64,000 nucleotides of DNA, taken from contig NC_036456.1 of assembly GCF_002775205.1 (NCBI RefSeq), forward strand, positions 23,697,968 through 23,761,967, in the 5' to 3' direction. This document shows positions 1-10,600 of this stretch, one piece after another; positions within the stretch are counted from its first letter, which is position 1; each line of letters begins with the position of its first letter. The notes below the pieces were generated by a model. The model did not search any database, was not told the origin of the DNA, and worked only from the letters and a program-made list of their open reading frames with translations. The translations under genes and the position numbers were made by a program. Source of the DNA: Xiphophorus maculatus. Taxonomy: Eukaryota; Chordata; Actinopteri; Cyprinodontiformes; Poeciliidae.

Positions 1-1583
1 CTAACCGGCTGCTTGGTTCTCTGTTGCTCCTCCACAGTGGAAAATATCTGTTCATTTGGCTCAACTTTTTCTTTTTTCTCTCTCTGAGTCTTAATCTCCA
101 CCCTTTCTTTCTTTTTTGCATGTTGGTTAATGTGACCCACTCCTCTTTGTTCCTGCCTTTTTCATGTCTCCCCCTGTGTTTGCATAACATCAGCCTGACC
201 CAGACTGATGTTTCACTGCCTGTTAAAAAAAGGCTGTGCAGTCGGCCTGATGCGCTTTATTAAATTGGGTTTAAAAATAAAATAAAACAAAACAAAAAAT
301 TACACATTCCGACTAGCGGATGCTTCCCCAGCCTCCCGTTGGACGGATCTGCGCCTGAATCCATTCATCCGTCCAGAAAACGTTGTTTCTTTTCTCTCTG
401 CTGTGTTTGGTTGCGCTGAAACGCTTCTCCATCACTGTTACGGCAGATAATCCACCGCCAGCTTTCTGCTCTGGAGCAAAATGAGCTCAGAAAGAAGATC
501 AACAGAAACGTCCAGGAGATCCTGGAGGCAGCCGGCTGCAGCTGGCCAACATCCTGAAGATTATCCCGTAGAGATAAATCACCTAGAACTCGAAGAGTCA
601 CATTTCTTCTGAAGAAACGCTCCACAGTCCACATTTTTAATCTTATGAGTGAGTTAAAGTTTATTTTTGTTTATAAAATCTTTACAAAGTGATTAGATGG
701 TTATTTGCATCAACAAAATGATAAATTGAGTTATACACTGCAAAAACCACAATCAATAATTGTAATAATTTATCTATCAATTGCATTTCACTTATTTGTG
801 CATCGGCTCAAAATTACTAAGTAAAATGTAATTATATTTTATCAGTAAAGTTAAAGATGAATAATGAACAGAAAATTAACTAAATTTGTCTCAAGGCAAA
901 ACACTTAAGTTTCAGATCATGTTTCACATTGGTAATATGCAAATTTATTGCTTTGATTCTTTTCTAAACTTCATGATGTTTAGATAGACCAGCGTTCGGG
1001 TAGATTCTGCAGTTCTACTGGTTCTGGTTCTATGTGCCTGGCTCCAGCGGATCCTGTGAAATCCTGAAGTTCTCCTCTTTACTCCCAGATCGGATAAAAC
1101 CGTCAGTAGCAGAGCTGGAGGGGAAACGCGCTGCAAGGTGAGGAGGCTCCTGGGTCATGATACCGTCCTGCTGCTTCATCATCTTCATTTACAAGACATG
1201 TAAAAGTCTAATGTTTATTTTAATGCAACTTATTTCAAATTTCATTGTTTATTTTAAATGTAACTTAAAAAAAATACTGTTTACTTTAAATGTAACTTAT
1301 TTTAAATTGTATTTATTTTTTATTTAACTTATTTTAAAAATTATTCATCTATTTTAAATTTCATTGTGATATAACTAAATCAAAGACAAGCAGGATAACG
1401 TGAACAGAGACATAAAAAATAAATAAATTGTGTGCACAGAAGGAACAGAGTCCAGAGTCCTCTGGGTTTTGTTACAAAAATCCCTCTGATTCCCATATAG
1501 AGTCTCTGAATTAATTGGCCAGTTCTACTCTTACTCTGCTCTCTGTTGGTATAATTTCTAATTGCAGTAATTATGCAGGTTTA
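1..1583. other. 5' flank of reeld1, mostly noncoding
   Basis: I recognise no complete gene here. The first 300 bases are pyrimidine-rich, and 660-1440 is AT-rich sequence with repeated TTAAAT/AACTTATTTTA words. The only coding-like stretch is near 466-575, listed separately. Short open frames on both strands show no recognisable domain. The segment probably contains the reeld1 promoter and any 5' untranslated sequence, but I could not place a TATA box or transcription start. Confidence 0.5.
466..575 (+). other. possible terminal exon of an upstream gene, unidentified
   Basis: An AG at about 447-448 is followed by an open frame that includes LSALEQNELRKKINRNVQE, a charged helix-like stretch ending at a stop shortly after a Trp-Pro motif. 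The composition (Glu, Lys, Arg, Asn, with Leu/Ile spacing) suggests a short coiled coil, unlike the random frames nearby. The polypyrimidine tract before the AG is weak, no partner exon lies in the window, and I do not recognise the family. It could be the last exon of a gene starting left of the window, a pseudo-exon, or chance. Confidence 0.2.
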
Positions 1584-4500
1584 ATGATGTCATCCAACCT
1601 CCTCCTTTGGGGCGGAGCTGTGCTGTTATGCTCCATGGTTTGGCCCATCGTATGTTTCTCCCACGGAGCGAGTCTCACTTCCTGTCAGGAGATGATTCCT
1701 GGACACATCCGCGCTCATCCCCTGGACCCGAAGCACAGCTTCATCACCTTACACACCTCATCATCCTCATACCTGCCTGGGCAGTTAATAACAGGTATCA
1801 AGTAACTCAGTTATTTAGAAGTTTGTTTTGAAAAGTAGTGTCGTGTGTTAACAGGAAAGCTAATAGGCAACATTGTCAAGCTAACAATGTTTACCTCAGA
1901 GTTTACCTAAAATTAATAATCTGCTAACATTAAACTGTTTCCAGTTAGCATAGCAATAAGACTGGAGCTATCAATAAACTGAGGCTAGCACAGTCCAGCT
2001 AACAGTTAACTGTCTTTTCCACAGACAATATAACTAACAATGTTACGCTAAATACTAACAGTAACCACCTAGCAGCACAGCTTACATCTACCAAAATGTA
2101 GCTACAAGCTAACATGGTGGAGTTGAAAGCTAACACAGGCAGGGAAACACCGTGAAGCAAACACCAAGCACAGTCTTCAGGAGTCTAGCTAGCAGCTAAT
2201 AACACAGCTAACATCTAGCAGAATTTAGTTAAAAGCTAACATGGTAAAGGTAACAGCTAACAGAGGCAAGGGGACACTGAAGCTAACACCTAACAGTCTA
2301 CCAGCTTTCATGAGCCCAGCTAACAGAGTTCACCTAACATCACAGCTAACATCTAGGAGAATTTAGCTAAAAGCTAACATGGTAAATGTAACAGCAGAGA
2401 TGAGCAAAGAGTCTAGCAGCTTTCAGGAATCTTGCTAAAAGCTGCTATCTAATGGGACAACTATCAATTACCAAAATTTATCTAAAAGTTGAAGTGATAA
2501 AGGTAACAGCTAACAATTAAACAGAGTGAAGCTAACATGTAACTATAGCAGTTTACACGATTCTGCTAACTAGCAACTAGCTGAATCAGTCTTCTTTTAA
2601 ATTCTGTGTAGTTAACTTTAAATGATACTCACATTCCCTCTGTTATGTCCATTAATTGCTCTCTCTGCGCTCAGTGTCTGTACGAAGCTCCAGAGACTTC
2701 ATGGGTTTCCTGCTCCAGGCCCGCAGTGTTGGTGGGGAAAGGAATGGGTTTGGAGAAGGTCCTGGTATCAGGACAGAGAGACTTGGTCCACTTCTGGTGG
2801 GTGGCTCCTGGATTCGATCTCCACCAGGTACCCACACCTTACGCTGCCTGTTTGAAGGTGACACGGTCACACACTCGGACAAACAGCTAAAGAGGAACCT
2901 GTCGTTTGTGTGGAGAGCTCCTGACATGCCAAAGGGAGACATGCGCTTCCAGTAAGCTGCCATTACTTGATCTCTACAACCTATTTAGGGAACTCCAATA
3001 AATCAAAATGTTTATTTTGCCACATTTGTCTATTAATCTGCACGCCAGCATAACTGTGGTACAATCCTACTTCGTGTACTGGACTGGTATCGAGTCTGCA
3101 GTGGTGCGTGATCGGAGTCCCAGTGTTTGGAGACGCAGTAAAACCAAAATGGCGGATGGAGCAAGCACAATTGTTGCTGTGCAAGAGACAGTTACTACCC
3201 AGACAGGTTGGCATTCTGTGTTCATTACTAGCTAAAAACAGTGAAAAATTAAAGTTAAGAAAATGAAAGGTGTTGTGAAATGTTATTATTTATTTGTCTT
3301 TGTTCTTTTTCCCTCCTTGCGCTCAAAGCTAACACAAAAGCTACTCTTGCCTCTTTCTCTGGACGCCCTTCCAATATAAAAAATGCAACTGAGATTCTGA
3401 AATTTTTGAAACTACAAACCGAAGATGATCACACAACATTAGAAACAAGCAGCTCTGTGACTTGGAGAACTCAAACAGTGGCTGCAAGGAAGACTTTGAC
3501 TTCAGGACCTCCTCAAAGTACCACCAATGAGTCTCCTGGATTCCTCGCAGGCGTGTCGAAAAGGATAACAACTGAACCCTTTTCTTACACAAGTGTCTTT
3601 CCCTTACCATCATCACCTCCTGATACTGTATATACAGTTACTACAACACAGTTTCCACTGGCTTCATTTTCCGCATTAAACTCTCTTGTACCCTTACAAA
3701 TGGACGCATGGACAAAGAGCAACGAACTCCAGATAAAATCACAGGAGCTAAACCTTAAAAACAATCTTGAAGGAAAACATTACAAGACATTTACTGTAAT
3801 ACCAACCCAAGGTCCAACAATGGAGACCTTTTTCAGTACACATACTCCTGTAAACCACACTTTGACAGACCCAAACAAAAACAAATCAAGAAAGTCTGAG
3901 ACCTCAAGTAGCTCAGAGAAACTGGGTGACAATGTCCCGTCTAATTCCCAATTGAAGATAGTCAAGACCGAAGTAACTCCATCCTACCAAAGGTCTTCGT
4001 TCAACTCTTCTAGGTTTCAAATGGGTGCAGATCTTAAGTCCCAAACTAATGCAAGTCAAACCTCTGTAGGATCTAAAAGTACTCCAAAACAAACCAGTTC
4101 ACCTAAAAAAACAATCCCTAACTTTCATCAAACTCTGCCTCAAACTCAACCTATTTCTCTCCAAGGCGAAAATACCCAATTTGACTCAACAGAGACTTTG
4201 AGACCATTTTCCCAACCACTGTCCCAAACAAGAAGGGTGTTTTCTCAATCCACTGTAACTACTCAACCAGTCACAGTCTCCTCAGGAGGAAATGATCCTA
4301 CGTCTGAAGGAAATACCAAAACCATGGCCCCGGTTGTTGGTTTTGTCACTTCAAACACTTCATCTTCTTTTTCATCATCAAATTCCTTAAGCAGTTCTTT
4401 TGCTAGTCACAGCAGTGAAAACTTCACATCAGTCACATCAACATCTTCCATTCATTCCCCTTCTAGCCCATCTCAGAACGAACCTCAAACAACCCCAAAT

Positions 4501-5295
4501 CATCCTGCACCAGCATCACCTTCCCCAATCTCCATACCTCAGCATTTAACCTCTACTAACTACCAAACCACCACTCCGCCAACCTTCTCTACCTCTTCCA
4601 CCATTTCTTCCTTCAGTGCCTCCAACTATCCAACAATGCCTTCTTTGCCTACTTCAATCTCCCCAACTTTCTCTTCCTCTACTCCCTCTTTCTCAGTTAC
4701 CTCACCATCTTTAAGAGTGAGTTTGTCATCTTTTATTTCACCCATCAGCTCCCCTAAACCAGAACCAACACCAGCGCCTCATAAAATCACTCTACATCAG
4801 AAGTTGGTAACCCAAACCCACCATGCACCAAACTCTGAGACTCGATTCACCTCACCGGCACACAGAAAGGTTGTCCATCCAAATCCCAAACCTTATCCCA
4901 ACCTCAGACCAAATCATGACCAAGAGATCAAACCAAACATTCAAAACACAGATACCAAACCAAAGCATCCCTCAGATCCCGCTGACGCTCCAGACAAAGA
5001 AGGAAAGTATCCGGACATTGTCCCCAGACACAGTGCCTGGGAGCTGGGCATGCTGCTGGGCTGCTCAGCCGGGTTGGGCATGGTTCTGGTGGTCGGGCTG
5101 AGGTATGTCTACCGGCAGGCCTGTGGCAGGCGGACTGAGGTGACGCTGAACGACCGCGAGCGAGAGTACGGGAGAGGGGACCAAGGGCTGGTTCACCTCC
5201 AGGAGTGTGGCGATTTGGTCAGAGTTAAAAAAATCAGAGAGAACAGCTTCGTGTTTCTGGCGGAGTACGATATCCTGGCATCGCCTTCAAACTGA
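1584..5295 (+). CDS. reeld1: reelin domain-containing protein 1 (reeler domain, mucin-like stalk, one TM)
   Basis: Four coding exons: 1584-1794, 2675-2951, 3049-3206 and 3329-5295. They join in phase into 870 residues. The first ATG (1584) is followed by a hydrophobic signal peptide (LLLWGGAVLLC). Exons 1-3 encode a reeler domain: Cys near the mature N-terminus, then SRDFMGFLLQAR, a GTHTLRC motif, VTHSD, FVWRAP and finally VVQSYFVYW. Exon 4 encodes about 550 residues extremely rich in Ser, Thr and Pro, typical of a heavily O-glycosylated stalk. One transmembrane helix (about residues 788-810, MLLGCSAGLGMVLVVGL) and a charged cytoplasmic tail of about 60 residues follow. The product is expected at the cell surface; its function is poorly known. 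The gene sits tail-to-tail with slc10a7, as expected from vertebrate synteny. A polyadenylation signal (AATAAA, 5894-5899) lies about 600 bases past the stop. The domain identity is clear; the symbol rests on domain order plus synteny. Confidence 0.88.
1845..2580. repeat. degenerate tandem repeat in reeld1 intron 1, period about 130 bp
   Basis: The words AGCTAACATCT, AAAGCTAACATGGTA and AGTCT..AGCAGCTTTCAGGA recur at intervals of roughly 125-135 bases (phase points near 2078, 2206, 2343 and 2465). This gives about four diverged copies that together fill most of intron 1. AGCTAAC/GCTAAC words are so dense that the intron carries many branch-point-like (CTAAC) heptamers. Confidence 0.7.
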
Positions 5296-5340
5296 GAGAG
5301 GCTCATCAAGACCGACGTTAAACATCCGAAAGACGGATCT

Positions 5341-5612
5341 GGAAGAGGATTAGGACAACCAAAAAAATAAAAAATAACTTTTCACAGAATTCTGATATTA
5401 AACTTCTGAGATCAAAAGTCATATTCTGACAAAAAAAAGTCCAAATTTTGAGATTAAAGTCAGAATTCAGAGTGAAAAAATAATAATTCTGGGATGAAAG
5501 TCAGAGTTCTGAGAATTTTGGCTTTTGAGAAAACAAGTCAAAAATAAAAACTAAACTCTGAGATTAAAGTCACTTATGAGAAGATTCTTTTTAGTGGCCC
5601 TAATCATCTTCC
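5341..5612. mobile_element. palindromic MITE in the reeld1 3' UTR
   Basis: The left end reads GGAAGAGGATTAGGACAACC, and the right end, reverse-complemented, reads GGAAGATGATTAGGGCCACT. The ends are therefore an inverted pair about 270 bp apart. The interior repeats words such as GAGATTAAAGTCAGAATTC and its variants. The element begins 46 bases after the reeld1 stop codon and ends before the AATAAA, so it should be transcribed within the 3' UTR and could fold into a long hairpin. No convincing target-site duplication was found. Confidence 0.7.
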
Positions 5613-7657
5613 GTAGAAAAATGCTGCTTTAAAGATGACAAAATTTATTGTTTAGGAAACATTAGAGTCATACATAAAATTTCCAAAAGAATCAAACCCA
5701 CCAGAAGAAATTCCTTCGCAAGTAAGAGGAGATGAATGTTTTCCTTTATATCCCAAACCTGTTGCTATAGCGCTTACTTTATTATAGTAGATAAATTTTA
5801 AGTACTTTTATCATATTTATATCGTTCTTATGTTTCTATTAATATGACTAATGTTGACAGGTTTGTTTCATGCCTATAACTGTATGAGAACATAATAAAA
5901 ATACTTACAAATAGGTTCCTCTGCACAACATTGTGGCTATTAGTTCTAAATTCAATCTGTTGTTTGACTTGATGCTCCATGTTTCACTGATCTTGTCAAG
6001 AGTAAAAAATTGGCTAGAAAAAAAAAGTTCTCAAATTTGAAATGAAGAAATTTTCTAGAGAAAGTGAAAATCTGAGTTTCAAAAGTCAAAGATTTGCAAG
6101 AAAAACATTTTTTACATTTTTCTAACAAATTTACAACTTTTGAAATTTATTTTTTCTTGAAAACTTCTGAAAATATAAAAATATAATTTTTTCTAGATTT
6201 TCAACTTTTCAAACTGAAATAGAATTTTTTTCTAGATTCATCTCAGAATTTGTTTTTTCTTGCAAATTTGTGACTTTTGAAACTTCAAATTTCAGAAATT
6301 TATCTCAATTTGTGTTTTTACTAACAAATTTGACTTCAAATTTTCAACATTTGAGAAGTTTGAGGGTTTTTTTTTATCACATTTCTCAGTTAAATCCCCA
6401 AATTTGTAATTTTTCCAGAAAATTTGTGACTCTCGAAACATAGAAATTGTGTTTTTAATAGAAAATTTGAGTACTTTTCTGTGACTTTTCCAGCTTTTCA
6501 AACTCAAAATCTCTTGTTATATCTAGGAAATTTCTGAGACTTTTGGCACAAATTTTCTCCTTTTTCCATTTACAGTGGCCGTAATGCACCATCACATGTC
6601 TGCACATGTGTAAAAATAACATTACTTTATTTGTCACATAAGGTAATAATCCAGTTTATTTTCAGTGATATATGGTTTACCCCTGCAGACAATAATGTTA
6701 TATTAGACAATAATGTTTCTTAAATGGCCTAATTTCACGTTAACTCCCCAGATATTCCACAAGCTGATATTAGCTGCCACTTCTGCTTGCAAACGATGTG
6801 TCAGAGGCGCCATCTGTCCTGGAAAATGACAGGTCACTAAAATTAACGAGCTGCCAGTCGGATTTGTTGCCAATTTGTTGTCTAACCAGCAACTAAAAGG
6901 AATAATTCCCACATGGATTTGTCCCGCAGCGCAAACAAAATGCTCATTAGGAATATTCCATCTTAAAACGCCAGGTGCTGTGTTGCTTTGGGGCTCCGTT
7001 TCATGAAGTGTGTGATAAAAACATTGTTTTATGTATTATTTCAAATTAAAAAAGCACAAACTAATTGGTTAAAATCCAAGAAAGGGATCCAGACAAACTG
7101 TGGTGTTTAAATAACACAATAGAGATATTGAAGTGAAATAACAGGAGATAATTTGTTTAGTTTTGTGGTTTATAAATATCAGTGATTAGCTCAACACCGC
7201 CCCCTTTCTGTGTAACATTAACACTGCTTCTGCTATATTAAAAAAGGGTCAAGAAGTCAAATTGTTGATGTTCATTTCTATATTAGATGCAACAATCCAG
7301 CATTAATTTGAACAAAACCATTTACAATCTCTGGCAGTAAAAGCTGGAAGAACCAAAGTAGAAAACAAATAACAGAACTGGTCCCAGAAACCTCACCCAC
7401 CTCCTGAAAATAGATCCTTTCCCCCCCAGAACTAGTTTTTTTTCTTCTCAAAAGTTCAAGATATAAAAAAATAAAACACATTTCATTTAAATATAAAACA
7501 ATATAAAGGATGGAAATGTGAGTTTTTTTCTGTTTTGTAGAAAATAGTAACAGGCTTTGATGGTAAACAGTGAATCCCGCTCTGCCACCTGGAGGTCCTA
7601 GTTGTTGTTGTTGGTCGTAACAAGGCACTTTTTGTATCCTTCCGCCGCTCGGACGCA
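5613..7657. other. noncoding interval between reeld1 and slc10a7 (convergent 3' ends)
   Basis: No gene was recognised. The interval holds the distal reeld1 3' UTR and polyadenylation signal (5894-5899), a MITE (5999-6593) and the slc10a7 3' UTR on the minus strand. The 7278-7733 open frame on the minus strand only overlaps the last slc10a7 exon and UTR and is not a separate gene. Confidence 0.6.
5999..6593. mobile_element. MITE of the 'AGTGGCC...TTTCTGAGA' family, copy a
   Basis: The body consists of alternating words (TTTCTAGA, CAAAAGTC, AAATTTCTGAG, TTTTTCTAG) and their complements. The right end is CTCCTTTTTCCATTTACAGTGGCC. The same end and body words occur at 9419-9772, 28991-29242 and 29480-30000. 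The shared inverted end, roughly GGCCAYTGTAGATRGAAAAAG, marks these as one non-autonomous palindromic family. Confidence 0.6.
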
Positions 7658-10600
7658 TCAGACCGGCTGCAGGCTTGATAGTTTGATCCCCTAAAACAGA
7701 AACAAAACGTGTCAAAACACTGATATTAATCAAAATTGTATTTATTCTTGTGAAAGATTTTAATTCATTGTGTTTTTATTGACGTAGTTTGATGAAGAAG
7801 GAAGTGAAATGGTTAAAATAAAGGAGTGAATTTCCCGCCACCAAACAGAAAAGCTCATTTTTGCAGAAGTGATCCCAGCAGGTGAAACGTTTCTACCAGC
7901 AGGGGGCGCTAATACACAGTACTCTCAACTAATTTACAGCCAATCAGAGCGATTAAACTGTTCATAAAAGAGGCTTTATCATTTTTGAAATTATGAGGAT
8001 AACGTTATAACATTAAGAATTTAAAGACTGAAAAAAGTCATAAAACTGCCAGAAAAAGAGTTTCTTAATGAGAAAGGGGCTTTTATCTACGATGAAGTAT
8101 TAAGAGCCAGACTAAGAGAAAAGAGAATAAAGTAATTACATTAACAGAATAAAGATGAAATATCAGAAATTATGAAAATGTTGTTTTAGGGAGAATAATG
8201 AAAATGCTTCAATAATGAAAATATTTTTTTATTTTAATATATTTTCTTTTTATAGCTATTTAATATTTTTTAATTAATAATTTATATTCTATTTTTAATT
8301 TATAGATTTTATTTACTTTTATTGCTATTTTGTAATTTTTTTAAACTTACTTTAATATTCTTTTTATTATTTAACTGAAGGATTTTTTTTATTTTTAATT
8401 CACTTATTTTCATAAATACTTTCTAGACCATTTCTATTACTATCTATTTATTTTATCATTCAGCATTTTTATTCTATTTATTTTAATCTTATATTTATTT
8501 TCATTGCTAGTTTGTGTATTTTTTAATTACTATCCTTTTTTATCTTATTCAACTGAATAATTTTTTTTCTGTTTATTTTTATCTTTATTTTTTTCATTGC
8601 TTATTTCTATGTTTTTAATTAACATTACTTTTGGACAATTTTATTATTCAACTGATGCATTTTTGTATTTTTAAAACATTATTATTTTTAATTGAATCAT
8701 TTTTGAAGCCAGGTTTCCATCATTGTTGCTTCTTGAAGTTCTGAATTTGGGCTGAATGGCGCCACCTGCTGGTGGAAGGAAGCTGAATAGTCCGGGATAA
8801 TTAAATATCGGCACCAATCACTCCGACTTAAAGTGTCAGGCAGAGACAGCCTGCTGGGCTTCAGTCTTTACTCACTCAGCCGTGGTCTATCTCAACAACA
8901 GACTAGTCTGTCAGAGAGGATAAAAGGTCAGAGGTCAGAACAGGAGCACAGCCAGCAGCCAGGGAGCCTCCACAGCGACCGGGTTACCTTCTGTCGGCTC
9001 GTCATCCAGCTCCGGATGGTCGGCACCAGGACGGAGCCGAGCAGGATCTGGGCCGGGTGGTAGATGAGCAGCGGGACGGAGATCAGAGACAGATGCTGGT
9101 AGCCTTCGAAGACGATCTTCAGCATCGGGATTCCTGGACACACAGCCAGCGTTCAGCCCCCTCCTTAAACTATGTATCTGAATTCATTTTGCCTTTCACA
9201 ACAGACTCTTTATACATTATATCTTGTCATTACTTTTGATTTTTTGTCATTTAATGCAAAACTTGTTTGTTCAGTTAAGATAAAAAAACAGTAATGATGG
9301 GAGCCGACGGTACCCAGAGTGAGAGACTTGTGTGTGGAGCAGAATATGATGGCGACGGTGTCGGCGGGACTGAATCCTGATCCAGACCTGAGAAGAAAAA
9401 ACAGTAAGACGGCGTGTTAGGGTCACTGTAGGCAGAAAGAAAAGGAGAAGGAGCCAAAAAAATCAGATTCTCTGAGATTCTCTAGAAAAAACTTGGAAAT
9501 TTCTGAGCTGCAAAAGTTTAACATTTGCTAGAAAAAACTCGATTGTTGAGATTAAAATGAGATATTATCAGAGTTTAAAAGTAAAAATTTATTCTTCAGG
9601 AAATTTTTTGAGTTTCAAAAATCGAAAATATTCGACTTTTTAAACTCAGATTTTTACGTTTTTTTTCTAGAAAATTTCTGAGATTAATCTCAGAAAAAAA
9701 CTGGGAAACTTCTGCGTATCAAAAGTCATAGATTTGCTGGTTAAAACTGTTTAGTGAGATAAAGGAGCCGAGTGTTAATTAATTAAGGTGGAAACTGACC
9801 TGGTGGAAAAGGCGAAGGTGAGCAGCATGAAGCTGACCTGGATGGAGAAAACTGCAGAAAACAAAAGAAAGTGAGAAGTTTATAATCTTTTAAACTTTTA
9901 GCTGATTCTAAGAGGAAAACGTCTTATTTTATATTAGAGAGGCGAAGCTACACTTATAAAATACATGCATTTATTTATTTAATATATGGTATATTCACAC
10001 AGAAACTTCCAGAAGTATTTGCACCTCTAGTTAATATCGTACACTGCAAAAACATAATATTACAAAGTATTTTTGGTCTAGTTTGGTAAGATTGTGATTT
10101 TGCAGTGTATAAAAAGCCTCAAAATAAATTCAAAAATCAGCACAGGCAGTGTTGTTTCCAATTCAAATGTTGGATTTTTCTAAATGTTTCAGATTGATAT
10201 GAATTTATTTCAAGGCTTTTAAACCATTTCTACCGGCGTTGGAAGCCAAAAACCCAAAAGGTTCCGGTCAGGCCTTGAATACTGACTGATGATGACGACC
10301 AGCAGCAGGCTGGTGGGGTCCAGCTCGATGTTGGGGTTGCTGAACGTGTCGCAGAACGTTGTGTAGATGATCATGAGGAGGACGGCGCTGCTAATGGCGC
10401 CGAACGGAGGCTTCCGGCGCTCCAGGGACTCCTTGAGGAAACCGCGGCACACCTGCAGGCCGAGCCGGGAGGCGTTAGCAACTCGGTGTGTCCCAATTCA
10501 GGGGCTGCATCCTTCGAAAGCCGCGAATAAACGAGAAACGGGGCAGAAAAGCTGTTAATTCGGACAGGCCTAGCCTTCAGCTAGCTGCCTAGCCTCCAGC

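Noticed and set aside
2652-2963. 103-codon minus-strand frame
   Set aside because: It is antisense to reeld1 exon 2, which carries recognisable reeler motifs on the plus strand.
7278-7733. 151-codon minus-strand open frame
   Set aside because: It overlaps the last slc10a7 exon in a different frame. The true frame ends after ten residues ([10 protein letters not shown]), matching the family C-terminus.
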